5,559 nucleotides of DNA from an uncultured Lewinella sp. (GCA_938021455.1 CALIGP010000300.1:1-5559), one strand, 5' to 3'; counted from the first letter of the stretch, positions 1 through 5,495 are shown. Numbers and translations: made by a program. Notes: generated by a model from the sequence alone, not told the origin.

Positions 1-20
1 CCATTAATGTCAAAGATCTT
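1..20 (-). promoter_or_regulatory. rRNA-leader-like motif (CTTTGACAT, boxA-like)
   Basis: Read on the minus strand, this stretch contains GATCTTTGACATTAATGG. It resembles the GTTCTTTGACATATTGG-type sequence that commonly precedes 16S rRNA in Bacteroidota and is thought to take part in antitermination or leader folding. It lies about 150 nt downstream of promoter P1 on the same strand, a sensible leader distance. The resemblance is from memory and the 16S gene itself would lie outside the window, so this is an inference. Confidence 0.35.
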
Positions 21-107
21 GGCGCCAGTATGTTACCCCATTTCGTGATTCCGCCGTATCTGAATGTTGTGAGCGGGCAGGAAATGAGCCTGACTTATGT
101 ATCGTAA
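3..107 (+). CDS. Possible 3' end of an unidentified plus-strand gene (doubtful)
   Basis: The frame is open from the left edge for 34 codons and stops at TAA 105-107. The peptide ends in VVSGQEMSLTYVS and matches no family I recognise. A frame this short stays open by chance fairly often. Three promoter-like elements between 168 and 541 point leftwards, so transcription from them would run antisense through this frame. A weak hairpin directly after the stop (106-131) would suit a gene end. The rival reading is that 1-167 is the untranslated leader of a minus-strand stable-RNA operon, which I slightly prefer. Confidence 0.25.
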   Translation: MNVKDLGASMLPHFVIPPYLNVVSGQEMSLTYVS

Positions 108-131
108 AAGTAGTCCGAAAACTACCGTTTT
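106..131. terminator. Weak hairpin flanked by A and T tracts
   Basis: GTAGT (110-114) and ACTAC (121-125) form a 5-bp stem around a 6-nt loop. It is flanked by AAAA on the left and CGTTTT on the right. On the minus strand the stem is followed directly by TTTT; on the plus strand by CGTTTT. It could be a weak bidirectional terminator, the end of the doubtful gene stopping at 107, or a leader hairpin of the minus-strand transcript. The stem is short, so terminator function is uncertain. Confidence 0.3.
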
Positions 132-167
132 GATCGTGTTATGTTCGCCTTGCTTCCAAAGCGGCTG

Positions 168-198
168 CAAAAGTACAGCCTCTATGTTTACTGTGCAA
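168..198 (-). promoter_or_regulatory. Bacteroidota promoter P1, reading left
   Basis: On the minus strand TTG (198-196) is followed after 20 nt by TACTTTTG (175-168), an exact match to the TAnnTTTG -7 box with its -33 TTG. The sequence after it, CAGCC, is typical of strong Bacteroidota promoters. Extended similarity to P3 (TTGCAC, then ACA in the spacer) suggests the two are duplicates. Expected transcription starts near 160 and runs off the left edge. Confidence 0.6.
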
Positions 199-270
199 GA
201 CTTAAGAGAAAATAATGAAAATTTCTTTTCAGCTGCTTCCTCTTCTCAACCCCACTCGTCTGCGGGGCCG

Positions 271-302
271 CAAAGGTACATCCACCAATCTCATTCCTGC
301 AA
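271..302 (-). promoter_or_regulatory. Bacteroidota promoter P2, reading left
   Basis: On the minus strand TTG (302-300) is followed after 21 nt by TACCTTTG (278-271), then CGGCCCCGC. This fits the -33/-7 consensus well, and the GC-rich start region is usual for rRNA and ribosomal-protein promoters. It lies about 100 bp upstream of P1 in the same orientation. No protein gene follows on this strand inside the window. Confidence 0.6.
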
Positions 303-509
303 CACATTCAGAAAGTATTTTTAACTTTCTTTTCTATGCTTTTAAGCGGAAGGAAACAGACTATTTACTTTTTGATCCTGGAGCGAAGATTGCTCCGATC
401 TCCAGTCATTACCGAAGAAGAAAACAAGAAGGTGTAATAGTCTGGTGGGAAACGACCCGTGCCTTAAAAAGGCGGGACGGTAGTGCGATAATGTCTCAAT
501 CGCGGGGCG

Positions 510-541
510 CAAAGATAGGGCGCAGTATTGTAAACGTGCAA
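510..541 (-). promoter_or_regulatory. Bacteroidota promoter P3, reading left
   Basis: On the minus strand TTG (541-539) is followed after 21 nt by TATCTTTG (517-510), then CGCCCCGC. It matches the consensus and shares the TTGCAC start with P1 and the TTTGCG(G)CCCCGC run with P2. It is the most upstream of three tandem elements and lies about 165 bp beyond the crtY stop codon, so it may also mark the end of the crtY unit. Confidence 0.6.
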
Positions 542-705
542 GGCATTCAATGGTTTTCTTTTAGAAGAAACGAACTTATCTCATCACTCCCTGAAAACCA
601 GCTTTTTGCAGCGGCCTTTTTTTGCTCCTCTACCTTTCATTGCATCCTGCGGCCGCGCCAGATGGTTAGAATTGCCTGTTTAACGGAATGATAGTAGCCG
701 TTGCG

Positions 706-1833
706 TTAGAGTAGCTCACGAATGAAGGTGGAACCGAAAACCGGGATATTGGTTGTTGACATCAACTGCAGCTCTTGCCAGATGGACGTCTCCCCATTGA
801 GAAAGGCGAGTACTCTTTCCGGCGGATTGCTGGCAAAAAGGTCAACAAAAAGGTCAGCTCCATCGAGCTTACCGTCCTGCAGGATGCGCAAAAGCGTCGC
901 ATCGTACTGAATATGACGGGAAGGCCAGGGAGGAAGCCCACTAAGATCGGGGAATTCTTGCGCCAGACGCGAAAGCTGTCGCTGCAGTGCGTAAAAAGTA
1001 TAGCCCGTAGACGGCCGGGTAGCGCCACCGCGCATACCTATATATATAAGGTTACCCTCGCGGAGCGGAAAAGGATAACTCGTCATGGGTATATTTCCAC
1101 CTTCGGTGTGCTCGATGCGGTAATCGCTAGTCCACTGCGCCGCCATGTATTCTTTCAGGATATGGTCATAGCCTTTCGTCGTCAGGTGCTCATTACTAAA
1201 GATCGCCACCTCCACTAGTGCCCGCCGCGGCGTAAAGGGCATAAGGTAGCAAAAGCGGCTTTCGCCGTGTTGAGGAATCCGGAAGTCCATCAGGGCAGCC
1301 GTGGTCGGGTCAAAGGTGTCTTCTTCCGTCTCCACGAACCAGCCACGGAAGTGCTGGTCGAGATAAGGTTGCTTGATCTGGCGCGGACGCAGGTGCAAAG
1401 GGAGGCTTGAAAAAGCAAGGGATGCCGAACAACGTTCTTCACCCAGCGTAAAGGTTACTTGCTCCCCATCTGATTTTATCTCCGTAGCCATAGAAGGCCG
1501 ACGCTCCACATTAGGCAGCGTATCAAGGTAAGCATTGACGTGGGCGTAGAACTCCGTGCTTCGGATGAGCTTGTATTCATAAGGGCTAATGTCGCAGTCT
1601 AGGTTCTTGATCTGGTTGTGCACCGTCACCTTAGGCCAGCGATGGTAGACCAGTTCCTCGAAGGGGCCTGCCCCATCTTCCCAAAACGACCAACTTCGAT
1701 CATGCGTCTCCTTGCGTCCTTCCGGATCTACCAGCACGACGGACTTGCCCGCCAGATGCCCAGCCTTACCCAGGTGGTAAAGCGTACTGAGGCCGGCGAG
1801 GCCGGCGCCGAGGATGGCGATGTCGTAGTGCAT
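706..1833 (-). CDS. crtY: Lycopene beta-cyclase, CrtY type
   Basis: This is a flavoprotein that closes the psi ends of lycopene into beta-ionone rings. The 375-residue length is normal for bacterial CrtY. The N-terminal dinucleotide-binding fold shows GAGLAG (9-14) and an acidic end of the second strand, LVDPE (34-38). DRSWSFW (45-51) matches the family's early W-S-F signature. Further motifs follow in the usual order: FRGWFVET (162-169), LMDFRIPQ (181-188), EGGNIPM (244-250) and GGATRPSTGYTF (269-280). The C-terminus has the typical PPERVLAFLNGETS stretch. The ATG at 1833 sits just before the Rossmann motif, and no Shine-Dalgarno is present. It lies 150 bp downstream of the cruF-like gene on the same strand; both act on carotenoid end groups. 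The spacer carries a repeat element and a weak promoter candidate. Confidence 0.93.
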   Translation of the reverse strand: MHYDIAILGAGLAGLSTLYHLGKAGHLAGKSVVLVDPEGRKETHDRSWSFWEDGAGPFEELVYHRWPKVTVHNQIKNLDCDISPYEYKLIRSTEFYAHVNAYLDTLPNVERRPSMATEIKSDGEQVTFTLGEERCSASLAFSSLPLHLRPRQIKQPYLDQHFRGWFVETEEDTFDPTTAALMDFRIPQHGESRFCYLMPFTPRRALVEVAIFSNEHLTTKGYDHILKEYMAAQWTSDYRIEHTEGGNIPMTSYPFPLREGNLIYIGMRGGATRPSTGYTFYALQRQLSRLAQEFPDLSGLPPWPSRHIQYDATLLRILQDGKLDGADLFVDLFASNPPERVLAFLNGETSIWQELQLMSTTNIPVFGSTFIRELL

Positions 1834-1846
1834 TTTTATTGGTCCG

Positions 1847-1904
1847 TTGGTATTTTGGTTTGTTGGTATTTTAGCTTCGCTGCTACTCCGTGGTGTGCTA
1901 CCCC
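1847..1904. repeat. Dispersed intergenic repeat, copy A (upstream of crtY)
   Basis: It has two parts. The first is a period-8 tandem of TTGGTATT-like units (1847-1854, 1855-1862, 1863-1870). The second is a core, TTTTAGCTTCGCTGCTACT (1869-1887), followed by CGTGGTG and GCTACC. The same arrangement recurs at 4181-4237. The core alone matches over about 32 of 34 positions. It sits 13-71 bp upstream of the crtY ATG. The inner TAGC/GCTA can pair as a small hairpin. I see no coding content. Confidence 0.7.
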
Positions 1905-1948
1905 ATTTGGGAGGTGTGGAGGTGACGCTGCTCGCTTCGCTCGTGGGG

Positions 1949-1981
1949 ACAAGGTATTTCTATCTAGGGAAGAGCGGTCAA
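1949..1981 (-). promoter_or_regulatory. Weak promoter candidate for crtY
   Basis: On the minus strand TTG (1981-1979) is followed after 22 nt by TACCTTGT (1956-1949), which deviates from TAnnTTTG at two positions. It lies in the spacer between cruF and crtY, about 115 bp upstream of the crtY start, so it could give crtY its own transcript with the repeat in its 5' untranslated part. The match is poor and could be chance. Confidence 0.22.
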
Positions 1982-1983
1982 CA

Positions 1984-2586
1984 TCACAGCATGAAGTTAA
2001 GCACCACAAAGAAGAACAGCTGCGCCAGGAAGTACACCAACAGTACCGGGCTTCGGAACCGGATGCGAAAAACATAGAGCGGTAACGAAATAAGGAAGGC
2101 GATAGCCGCCCAGGCGAGATAGTTCTGGAGGGGGATGTCTCCGGCGGCCCACTGCCAGTAATCGAGGGAGATGGCGACGGGCTCGATGAGGATGTCGTAA
2201 CCTGCGGTCAGGACTCCCGCGAGAGCAGGATATGCGATATGTGATATGCGATATGCGATATTTGATTGGCCCGCTTCGGTTTCTGTTTTTCGAGAAAAGA
2301 GGCGGATGATGACTTCGTTACAGGCGAGGGTAAGCACGCACCAGTTAAGGGCAATAACGAAGGGGACGCCCAGCCACTGGAACCACATCGTTGGCCCGTA
2401 AGCATATTCCCCAAAGATGGCGCCGGTCGCTACGCCAAGGGCTTCCATGATGAAGGTGAAAGCATAAGCAATAGCCAGCCAGACGAACAGGCGTTTATCC
2501 TGGTTAGCGCGATAAATGGCGTAGAGGACGAGTCCGTTGAGGACGAAGAGGAGCCCATCCGTCGTCACCTGGGTGATGGGCAGCAC
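1984..2586 (-). CDS. cruF: Carotenoid biosynthesis membrane protein, CruF/DUF422-like (carotenoid 1',2'-hydratase)
   Basis: An integral membrane enzyme expected to add water across the 1',2' double bond of an acyclic carotenoid end. Positions are numbered from the GTG at 2586 (200 residues). It shows GVATGAIFGEYAYG (51-64), LGVPFVIALNW (72-82), D131 in DILIEPVA (131-138), YWQW (143-146) and IPLQNYLAW (151-159), all in the family's order. About six membrane segments are visible in this form. The reading frame stays open upstream to a stop at 2743-2745, and the extra codons encode another hydrophobic segment, YLSYFLIFAFTSGTLAHCL, where the family has its first helix. There is no ATG, GTG or TTG in that extension. 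The true start may therefore be a non-standard codon such as ATT at 2712-2710, giving about 242 residues. A heptanucleotide repeat lies inside the gene at 2229-2263. It follows the nuclease gene by 46 bp (ATT start) or 172 bp (GTG start) and precedes crtY. Confidence 0.85.
   Translation of the reverse strand: MLPITQVTTDGLLFVLNGLVLYAIYRANQDKRLFVWLAIAYAFTFIMEALGVATGAIFGEYAYGPTMWFQWLGVPFVIALNWCVLTLACNEVIIRLFSRKTETEAGQSNIAYRISHIAYPALAGVLTAGYDILIEPVAISLDYWQWAAGDIPLQNYLAWAAIAFLISLPLYVFRIRFRSPVLLVYFLAQLFFFVVLNFML
2229..2263. repeat. Heptanucleotide tandem repeat (GATATGC) inside cruF
   Basis: Five consecutive 7-nt units read GATATGC, GATATGT, GATATGC, GATATGC and GATATTT on the plus strand. On the coding strand they give the peptide NIAYRISHIAY in the loop between two membrane segments. 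Three units equal seven codons, so the peptide period is seven residues. Gaining or losing one or two units would shift the frame; three would not. Confidence 0.85.
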
Positions 2587-2758
2587 GGCGGGTAGGCAGT
2601 GGGCCAGGGTTCCGCTGGTAAAAGCGAAAATCAGGAAGTAAGAAAGGTAGCGGTTGAAGGAGGATGCTTCGGTCGTCGTCTGCTGCTCGATGGAGGCCTG
2701 GGGTTGGTTAATGATGGTAGGACACGCGAAGGAAGGGATGGTTCACGAGTTGTTCGTA

Positions 2759-4159
2759 TCAATCAATCTCAATCACCTCCTCCAACTCCGGCGCCGTCCA
2801 TCCCTTGAAGCCATGCTCCTCCAGTGCGCCGCCGAAAGCTTCCATCCGATCGATGGTGCCGTGGACGAGGAAGACTTTTTTGCAGGTCTTCTTCTGGTTC
2901 TCGAGGAAGTCGATCATTTCGGATTGGTCGCCGTGGGCGGAGAAGCTGTCCATAACAACGACGTCGGCCTTCAGTTCGTGGTATTCGCCGTAGAGCTTGA
3001 GGCCTTCGGCGCCGTCGCGGATCTTGCCGCCGGGGGTTTGGGGAGCACAGTAACCAACGATGAAGATGGTGTTCTTCGGGCTACCCATCGTATTGCGCAG
3101 GTGGTGCTTGCTGCGGCCGGCGTTCATCATACCGGAGGCAGAGATGATGATGGCCGGGCCCTTAAGGAAGTTGAGGGCTTTGGATTCGTTGACGTCCTGG
3201 ATGTAGGTCAGGCTGTTGAAACCGAAGGGGTTGTCGTCCGTCAGCATATACTCCTGTAGTTCGGCGTCGTAGCATTCGGGGTGGGCCCCGAAAACGGTGG
3301 TGGCGTTAACGGCCAGCGGGCTATCCACGAAGACTTTGATCCTGGGCAGGCGGCCGGCAGATTCCAGCTGATCGAGCATGTGTACGATCTCCTGCGTGCG
3401 GCCTACGCTGAAGGCGGGGATGAGCAGCTTACCGCCCTTGTCCACACAAGTGTTCTTCACGATATTGAGGAACTTTTCGATCTCGTTGGGCTTCAGCTCG
3501 TGCTCGCGGTCCCCGTAGGTAGATTCGCAGAGGATGTAATCACACTCGGGCATCGGCTGTGGATCGCGGAGGATGGGGCGATTCGGCCGACCGATGTCTC
3601 CGGTGAAGCCTACAGTAGTGGTGCGGCCATCCGCCCGTTTGATGCGCAGCGTTACGCTGGCGCTACCGAGGATGTGGCCCGCATCACGATATAAAATTTC
3701 GACGTTGGGGTGAATGCGTTCCCAGCGATCGTAGGGCAGGCCGACGAAGCGCTCCATGGCGGGCTTAACGTCCTTACGGGTATAGAGGGGTTTTTTCGAT
3801 TTTCCGAACTTACCATGCTTTTTGTTGTAGTATTCTGCGTCCCGTTCCTGGATGAAAGCCGAGTCGAGTAACAGAATCGCGCAAAGACTCCGCGTGGCGT
3901 GGGTGGCATAGATATCTCCCTGAAAGCCGTCTTTCACCAACTTGGGCACTCGGCCGGTATGGTCGATATGGGCGTGGCTGAGTACGAGGCAATCGACGCT
4001 CTCTGGCTTGAAAATGAAATTCTCATTGAACTCCTTCATCTCTTTGCTACGCCCCTGATAGAGGCCACAATCGAGGAGAATTTTATAACCGTCGTCTAGG
4101 GTAATCAGGTGGGCGGAGCCGGTAACTTCGCGGGCGGCGCCGCAGAATTGAATTTGCAT
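2759..4159 (-). CDS. Beta-CASP metallo-beta-lactamase nuclease (YSH1/CPSF-like, COG1236 type)
   Basis: A predicted cytoplasmic zinc-dependent RNA-processing enzyme of 466 residues, the usual length for single-chain bacterial beta-CASP proteins. Metal-ligand motifs are complete: H62-A-H64-I-D66-H67, GHILGS (H162), D188 in FTGDIG and the late histidine H433 in LVHG. The inserted beta-CASP domain shows ESTYGD (E212), LIPAFSVGRTQE (246-257), SGMMNAGRSKHH (342-353) and SFSAHGD (405-411), followed by a C-terminal RNA-specificity segment. I chose the ATG at 4159 because the protein then begins MQIQFCGAAREVTGS, the normal first strand. The frame runs 48 codons further up to 4303, but that part is low-complexity and overlaps the repeat. 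No Shine-Dalgarno is seen. The substrate is not known from sequence; RNA endo- or 5'-exonuclease activity is inferred from the family. Confidence 0.95.
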   Translation of the reverse strand: MQIQFCGAAREVTGSAHLITLDDGYKILLDCGLYQGRSKEMKEFNENFIFKPESVDCLVLSHAHIDHTGRVPKLVKDGFQGDIYATHATRSLCAILLLDSAFIQERDAEYYNKKHGKFGKSKKPLYTRKDVKPAMERFVGLPYDRWERIHPNVEILYRDAGHILGSASVTLRIKRADGRTTTVGFTGDIGRPNRPILRDPQPMPECDYILCESTYGDREHELKPNEIEKFLNIVKNTCVDKGGKLLIPAFSVGRTQEIVHMLDQLESAGRLPRIKVFVDSPLAVNATTVFGAHPECYDAELQEYMLTDDNPFGFNSLTYIQDVNESKALNFLKGPAIIISASGMMNAGRSKHHLRNTMGSPKNTIFIVGYCAPQTPGGKIRDGAEGLKLYGEYHELKADVVVMDSFSAHGDQSEMIDFLENQKKTCKKVFLVHGTIDRMEAFGGALEEHGFKGWTAPELEEVIEID

Positions 4160-4180
4160 GAGGGGAAAGGTAGGAAGTAT

Positions 4181-4237
4181 TTTGGTTTTTTGGTGCTTTG
4201 GTCTTTTAGCTTCGCTGCTACTGCGTGGTGGGCTACC
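4181..4237. repeat. Dispersed intergenic repeat, copy B (upstream of the nuclease gene)
   Basis: It begins with TTGGT-bearing units (4181, 4190, 4198) and continues into TTTTAGCTTCGCTGCTACT (4204-4222), then CGTGGTG and GCTACC (4232-4237). This is the same order as copy A near crtY, with one 8-9-nt unit of difference in the tandem part and two mismatches in the core. It ends about 20 bp upstream of the nuclease ATG, in the same orientation to the gene as copy A. Confidence 0.7.
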
Positions 4238-4256
4238 GCGCGTTGGAGGCGGCAAG

Positions 4257-4300
4257 GTGTAGCTCGGAGAGCTTCGTAGCACAGCCCCGACTTCAGTCGG
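4257..4300. repeat. Two adjacent small inverted repeats between the rhodanese and nuclease genes
   Basis: AGCTC-GGA-GAGCT (4261-4273) and CCGAC-TTCA-GTCGG (4287-4300) are perfect 5-bp stems, the second extendable to 6 bp with a 2-nt loop. They lie between the lipoprotein rhodanese stop (4323) and the nuclease start, beside repeat copy B. No T run follows on the minus strand, so they look more like folded intergenic elements than a classical terminator. Confidence 0.45.
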
Positions 4301-4322
4301 CAAATGAATTTAACACGGTCAA

Positions 4323-4727
4323 TCATCTCACCCAAGCCGAATAGCCTCCCACAAGGTTGTAGGCTTTATCGAAGCCGAGCTCGTCCATCATTTTACAGGT
4401 TTTGCCGCTGCGGCCGCCGGAAGCACAGTAGACGAGGTAAGTTTTGGTCGGGTCGAGCTCCTGGAGTTGAGTGGCGAAGTCTGGAGAGCGATAGTCGATT
4501 TCCAATGCGCCGTCGATGACGCCGCGGGCGGTTTCGCTGGGGGTGCGGACGTCGAGTAAGATGACGTTGGGAGCGCCAATTTTTTCGGCGAACTCTTCGG
4601 CGGAGAGATCTTCGTAGGCCGAAGGAGTTTCCTGGCTAGTCGTTTCCGAGGCAGAACTGGCGGGGCTGGGGGCGCGGCCGCAGGTGCAGAGGAGGGCCGA
4701 AAAAAGCAGAGGGAGGAAATATTTCAT
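4323..4727 (-). CDS. Exported single-domain rhodanese, probable lipoprotein
   Basis: A 134-residue sulfurtransferase-like protein. The N-terminus is a secretion signal: a short basic start, hydrophobic residues 4-13, then C14 and C16 in LLCTCG. This is a loose lipobox, so anchoring in a periplasm-facing membrane is likely but not certain. A Ser/Thr/Pro/Glu-rich linker (about 18-38) precedes the rhodanese domain (about 39-134). The domain has LLDVRTPSE (57-65), the catalytic C101 in the loop CASGGRSG, and the closing GGYSAW. The usual His before the DGA motif is absent (RGVIDGA). The active cysteine is present, so persulfide transfer or thiol redox chemistry is possible; the substrate cannot be told. 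It is 151 bp downstream of a second rhodanese and 163 bp upstream of the nuclease gene. Confidence 0.9.
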   Translation of the reverse strand: MKYFLPLLFSALLCTCGRAPSPASSASETTSQETPSAYEDLSAEEFAEKIGAPNVILLDVRTPSETARGVIDGALEIDYRSPDFATQLQELDPTKTYLVYCASGGRSGKTCKMMDELGFDKAYNLVGGYSAWVR

Positions 4728-4805
4728 GATCCAGTCTTTCAGAGAATTAGAATGATAGTAAGGTAGCGTGTTTTGGTGGGGAATCGCTTCGAGCGTCCGG
4801 ACCGA

Positions 4806-4854
4806 AATCTCGCCTTCGGAATCTTCGCTACGCTCGATTCCTGAAGGCGAGATT
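4806..4854. repeat. Long stem-loop between the two rhodanese genes
   Basis: AATCTCGCCTTCGGAATC (4806-4823) pairs with GATTCCTGAAGGCGAGATT (4836-4854) over 18 bp with a single bulged base. The loop is 12 nt (TTCGCTACGCTC). Partial pairing continues outwards (CGGACCGA against TCGATCCG). It lies 24 bp past the cytosolic rhodanese stop and about 80 bp before the next start. It could end transcription or stabilise an mRNA end, but lacks a T run on either strand; a REP-like mobile element is the alternative. Confidence 0.7.
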
Positions 4855-4878
4855 ATCGATCCGACCGCCTACGCCTAA

Positions 4879-5229
4879 TCATTCGTAGGCGTTGATGCCT
4901 CCGTCGAGGTGAATCAGGTTGGCGAAGCCTGCATTGCGCATCAGGGTGCAGGCACGAACGGAGCGGCGGCCGCTGCGGCAGTAAACGAGGTATTCCTGCT
5001 CGGGGTCGAGTGCGTCCATCTGTTCGAGGAAGTCGGGGCCGAGGTAGTTGTAGTTCACGGCACCGTCAAGGTGGAAGGCGGCGAACTCGTCTTCGGAGCG
5101 GACGTCGATCCGGGAACCGGCGGGTGTCTCGGCGCGGAGGCGGTCAAACTCCGTAGGGTCGACGTTATGAAGCTGCTGTTTGAGCAGCTGCCAGCGGGGG
5201 AGGGGGCAGGCGGGAGGTCCTTCGGTCAT
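4879..5229 (-). CDS. Cytosolic single-domain rhodanese
   Basis: A 116-residue protein with no signal peptide, made almost wholly of one rhodanese domain. It shows RIDVRSEDEF (40-49), HLDGAVN (53-59), the catalytic C84 in the loop CRSGRRS, and the closing GGINAY. It resembles the neighbouring exported rhodanese, sharing PDF then LDP...YLVYC, so the two look like diverged tandem copies. The basic loop (two Arg) differs from the Gly-rich CASGGRS of the neighbour. Likely role is sulfane-sulfur transfer in the cytoplasm; the partner is unknown. The ATG at 5229 is the first in frame. A TATCTTAG box lies 20 nt upstream. Confidence 0.92.
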   Translation of the reverse strand: MTEGPPACPLPRWQLLKQQLHNVDPTEFDRLRAETPAGSRIDVRSEDEFAAFHLDGAVNYNYLGPDFLEQMDALDPEQEYLVYCRSGRRSVRACTLMRNAGFANLIHLDGGINAYE

Positions 5230-5249
5230 AGTTGCTTTTTATCGTTGTG

Positions 5250-5257
5250 CTAAGATA
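5250..5257 (-). promoter_or_regulatory. Probable -7 box for the cytosolic rhodanese
   Basis: TATCTTAG on the minus strand matches TAnnTTTG except for one base and lies about 20 nt before the ATG, implying a very short leader. No clear TTG is found at the -33 position, which weakens the call. Confidence 0.35.
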
Positions 5258-5285
5258 ACGATTTGGGGAAATGATGGGTTGAGTG

Positions 5286-5435
5286 GAGGTGGTCGAGACG
5301 CTATGCGTCGAGCCGGGCAAGGGAGCGAAGCGATTTTGACCGTTTGTCGGGGGGGGGCAGCCGAAAAGTGTTACTATACCTACACGCTCCGGGAGCCTTC
5401 GGGCCCGTTCGCAGTCGACGCATAGCGTCTCCACC
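5286..5435. repeat. Inverted-repeat-bounded intergenic element with G9 tract
   Basis: A perfect 17-bp inverted repeat, GAGACGCTATGCGTCGA (5295-5311) and its complement (5415-5431), flanks about 100 bp of non-coding sequence. GGTG/CACC extends the arms after a 3-nt bulge. Each arm is itself palindromic (GACGC-TAT-GCGTC). The interior holds a run of nine G (5349-5357) and GC-rich segments. It lies in the divergent spacer between the cytosolic rhodanese and the plus-strand gene at 5496. No transposase is present, so it would be a non-autonomous element or a large hairpin. Confidence 0.7.
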
Positions 5436-5495
5436 AGGTAATGAAGGAGTTCCTTAAATCTGTACTATCTTCCAGCCCTAATAAAACGCCCCCGG

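Larger units (their letters stand above)
108..705. other. About 600 bp without a supported protein gene; probable RNA-operon leader/promoter region
   Basis: No frame here codes for a plausible protein: the two open plus-strand frames (97-324, 215-691) have irregular composition and no domain or signal. Besides promoters P1-P3 there are stem-loops: CTGGAG/CTCCAG at about 379-404, with an alternative inner GGAGC/GCTCC pairing, and GCCTT/AAGGC at 461-473 extended by CCC/GGG after a 2-nt bulge. A-rich stretches on the minus strand upstream of P3 (about 603-632) could act as UP elements. A NotI-type palindrome GCGGCCGC lies at 649-656. I see no clear intrinsic terminator for crtY. Confidence 0.5.

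Noticed and set aside
97..691. Two overlapping plus-strand open frames (97-324 and 215-691) as genes
   Set aside because: They have no domain, signal peptide or regular composition, overlap each other in different frames, and lie on top of three minus-strand promoters.
2229..2263. Possible CRISPR array
   Set aside because: The units are 7 nt long, directly adjacent, without spacers, and lie inside a coding frame.
2654..3259. Long plus-strand open frame of 201 codons
   Set aside because: It runs antisense to the strongly supported nuclease gene, and its Val/Ala-rich composition is that of a shadow frame.
4160..4303. 48-residue N-terminal extension of the beta-CASP nuclease
   Set aside because: The extension is low-complexity, overlaps repeat copy B and the hairpins, and precedes a Met that starts exactly at the normal first strand of the fold.
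4728..4770. TACCTTAC (4758-4765, minus) as promoter of the exported rhodanese
   Set aside because: It differs from TAnnTTTG at two positions and has no TTG at the right distance.
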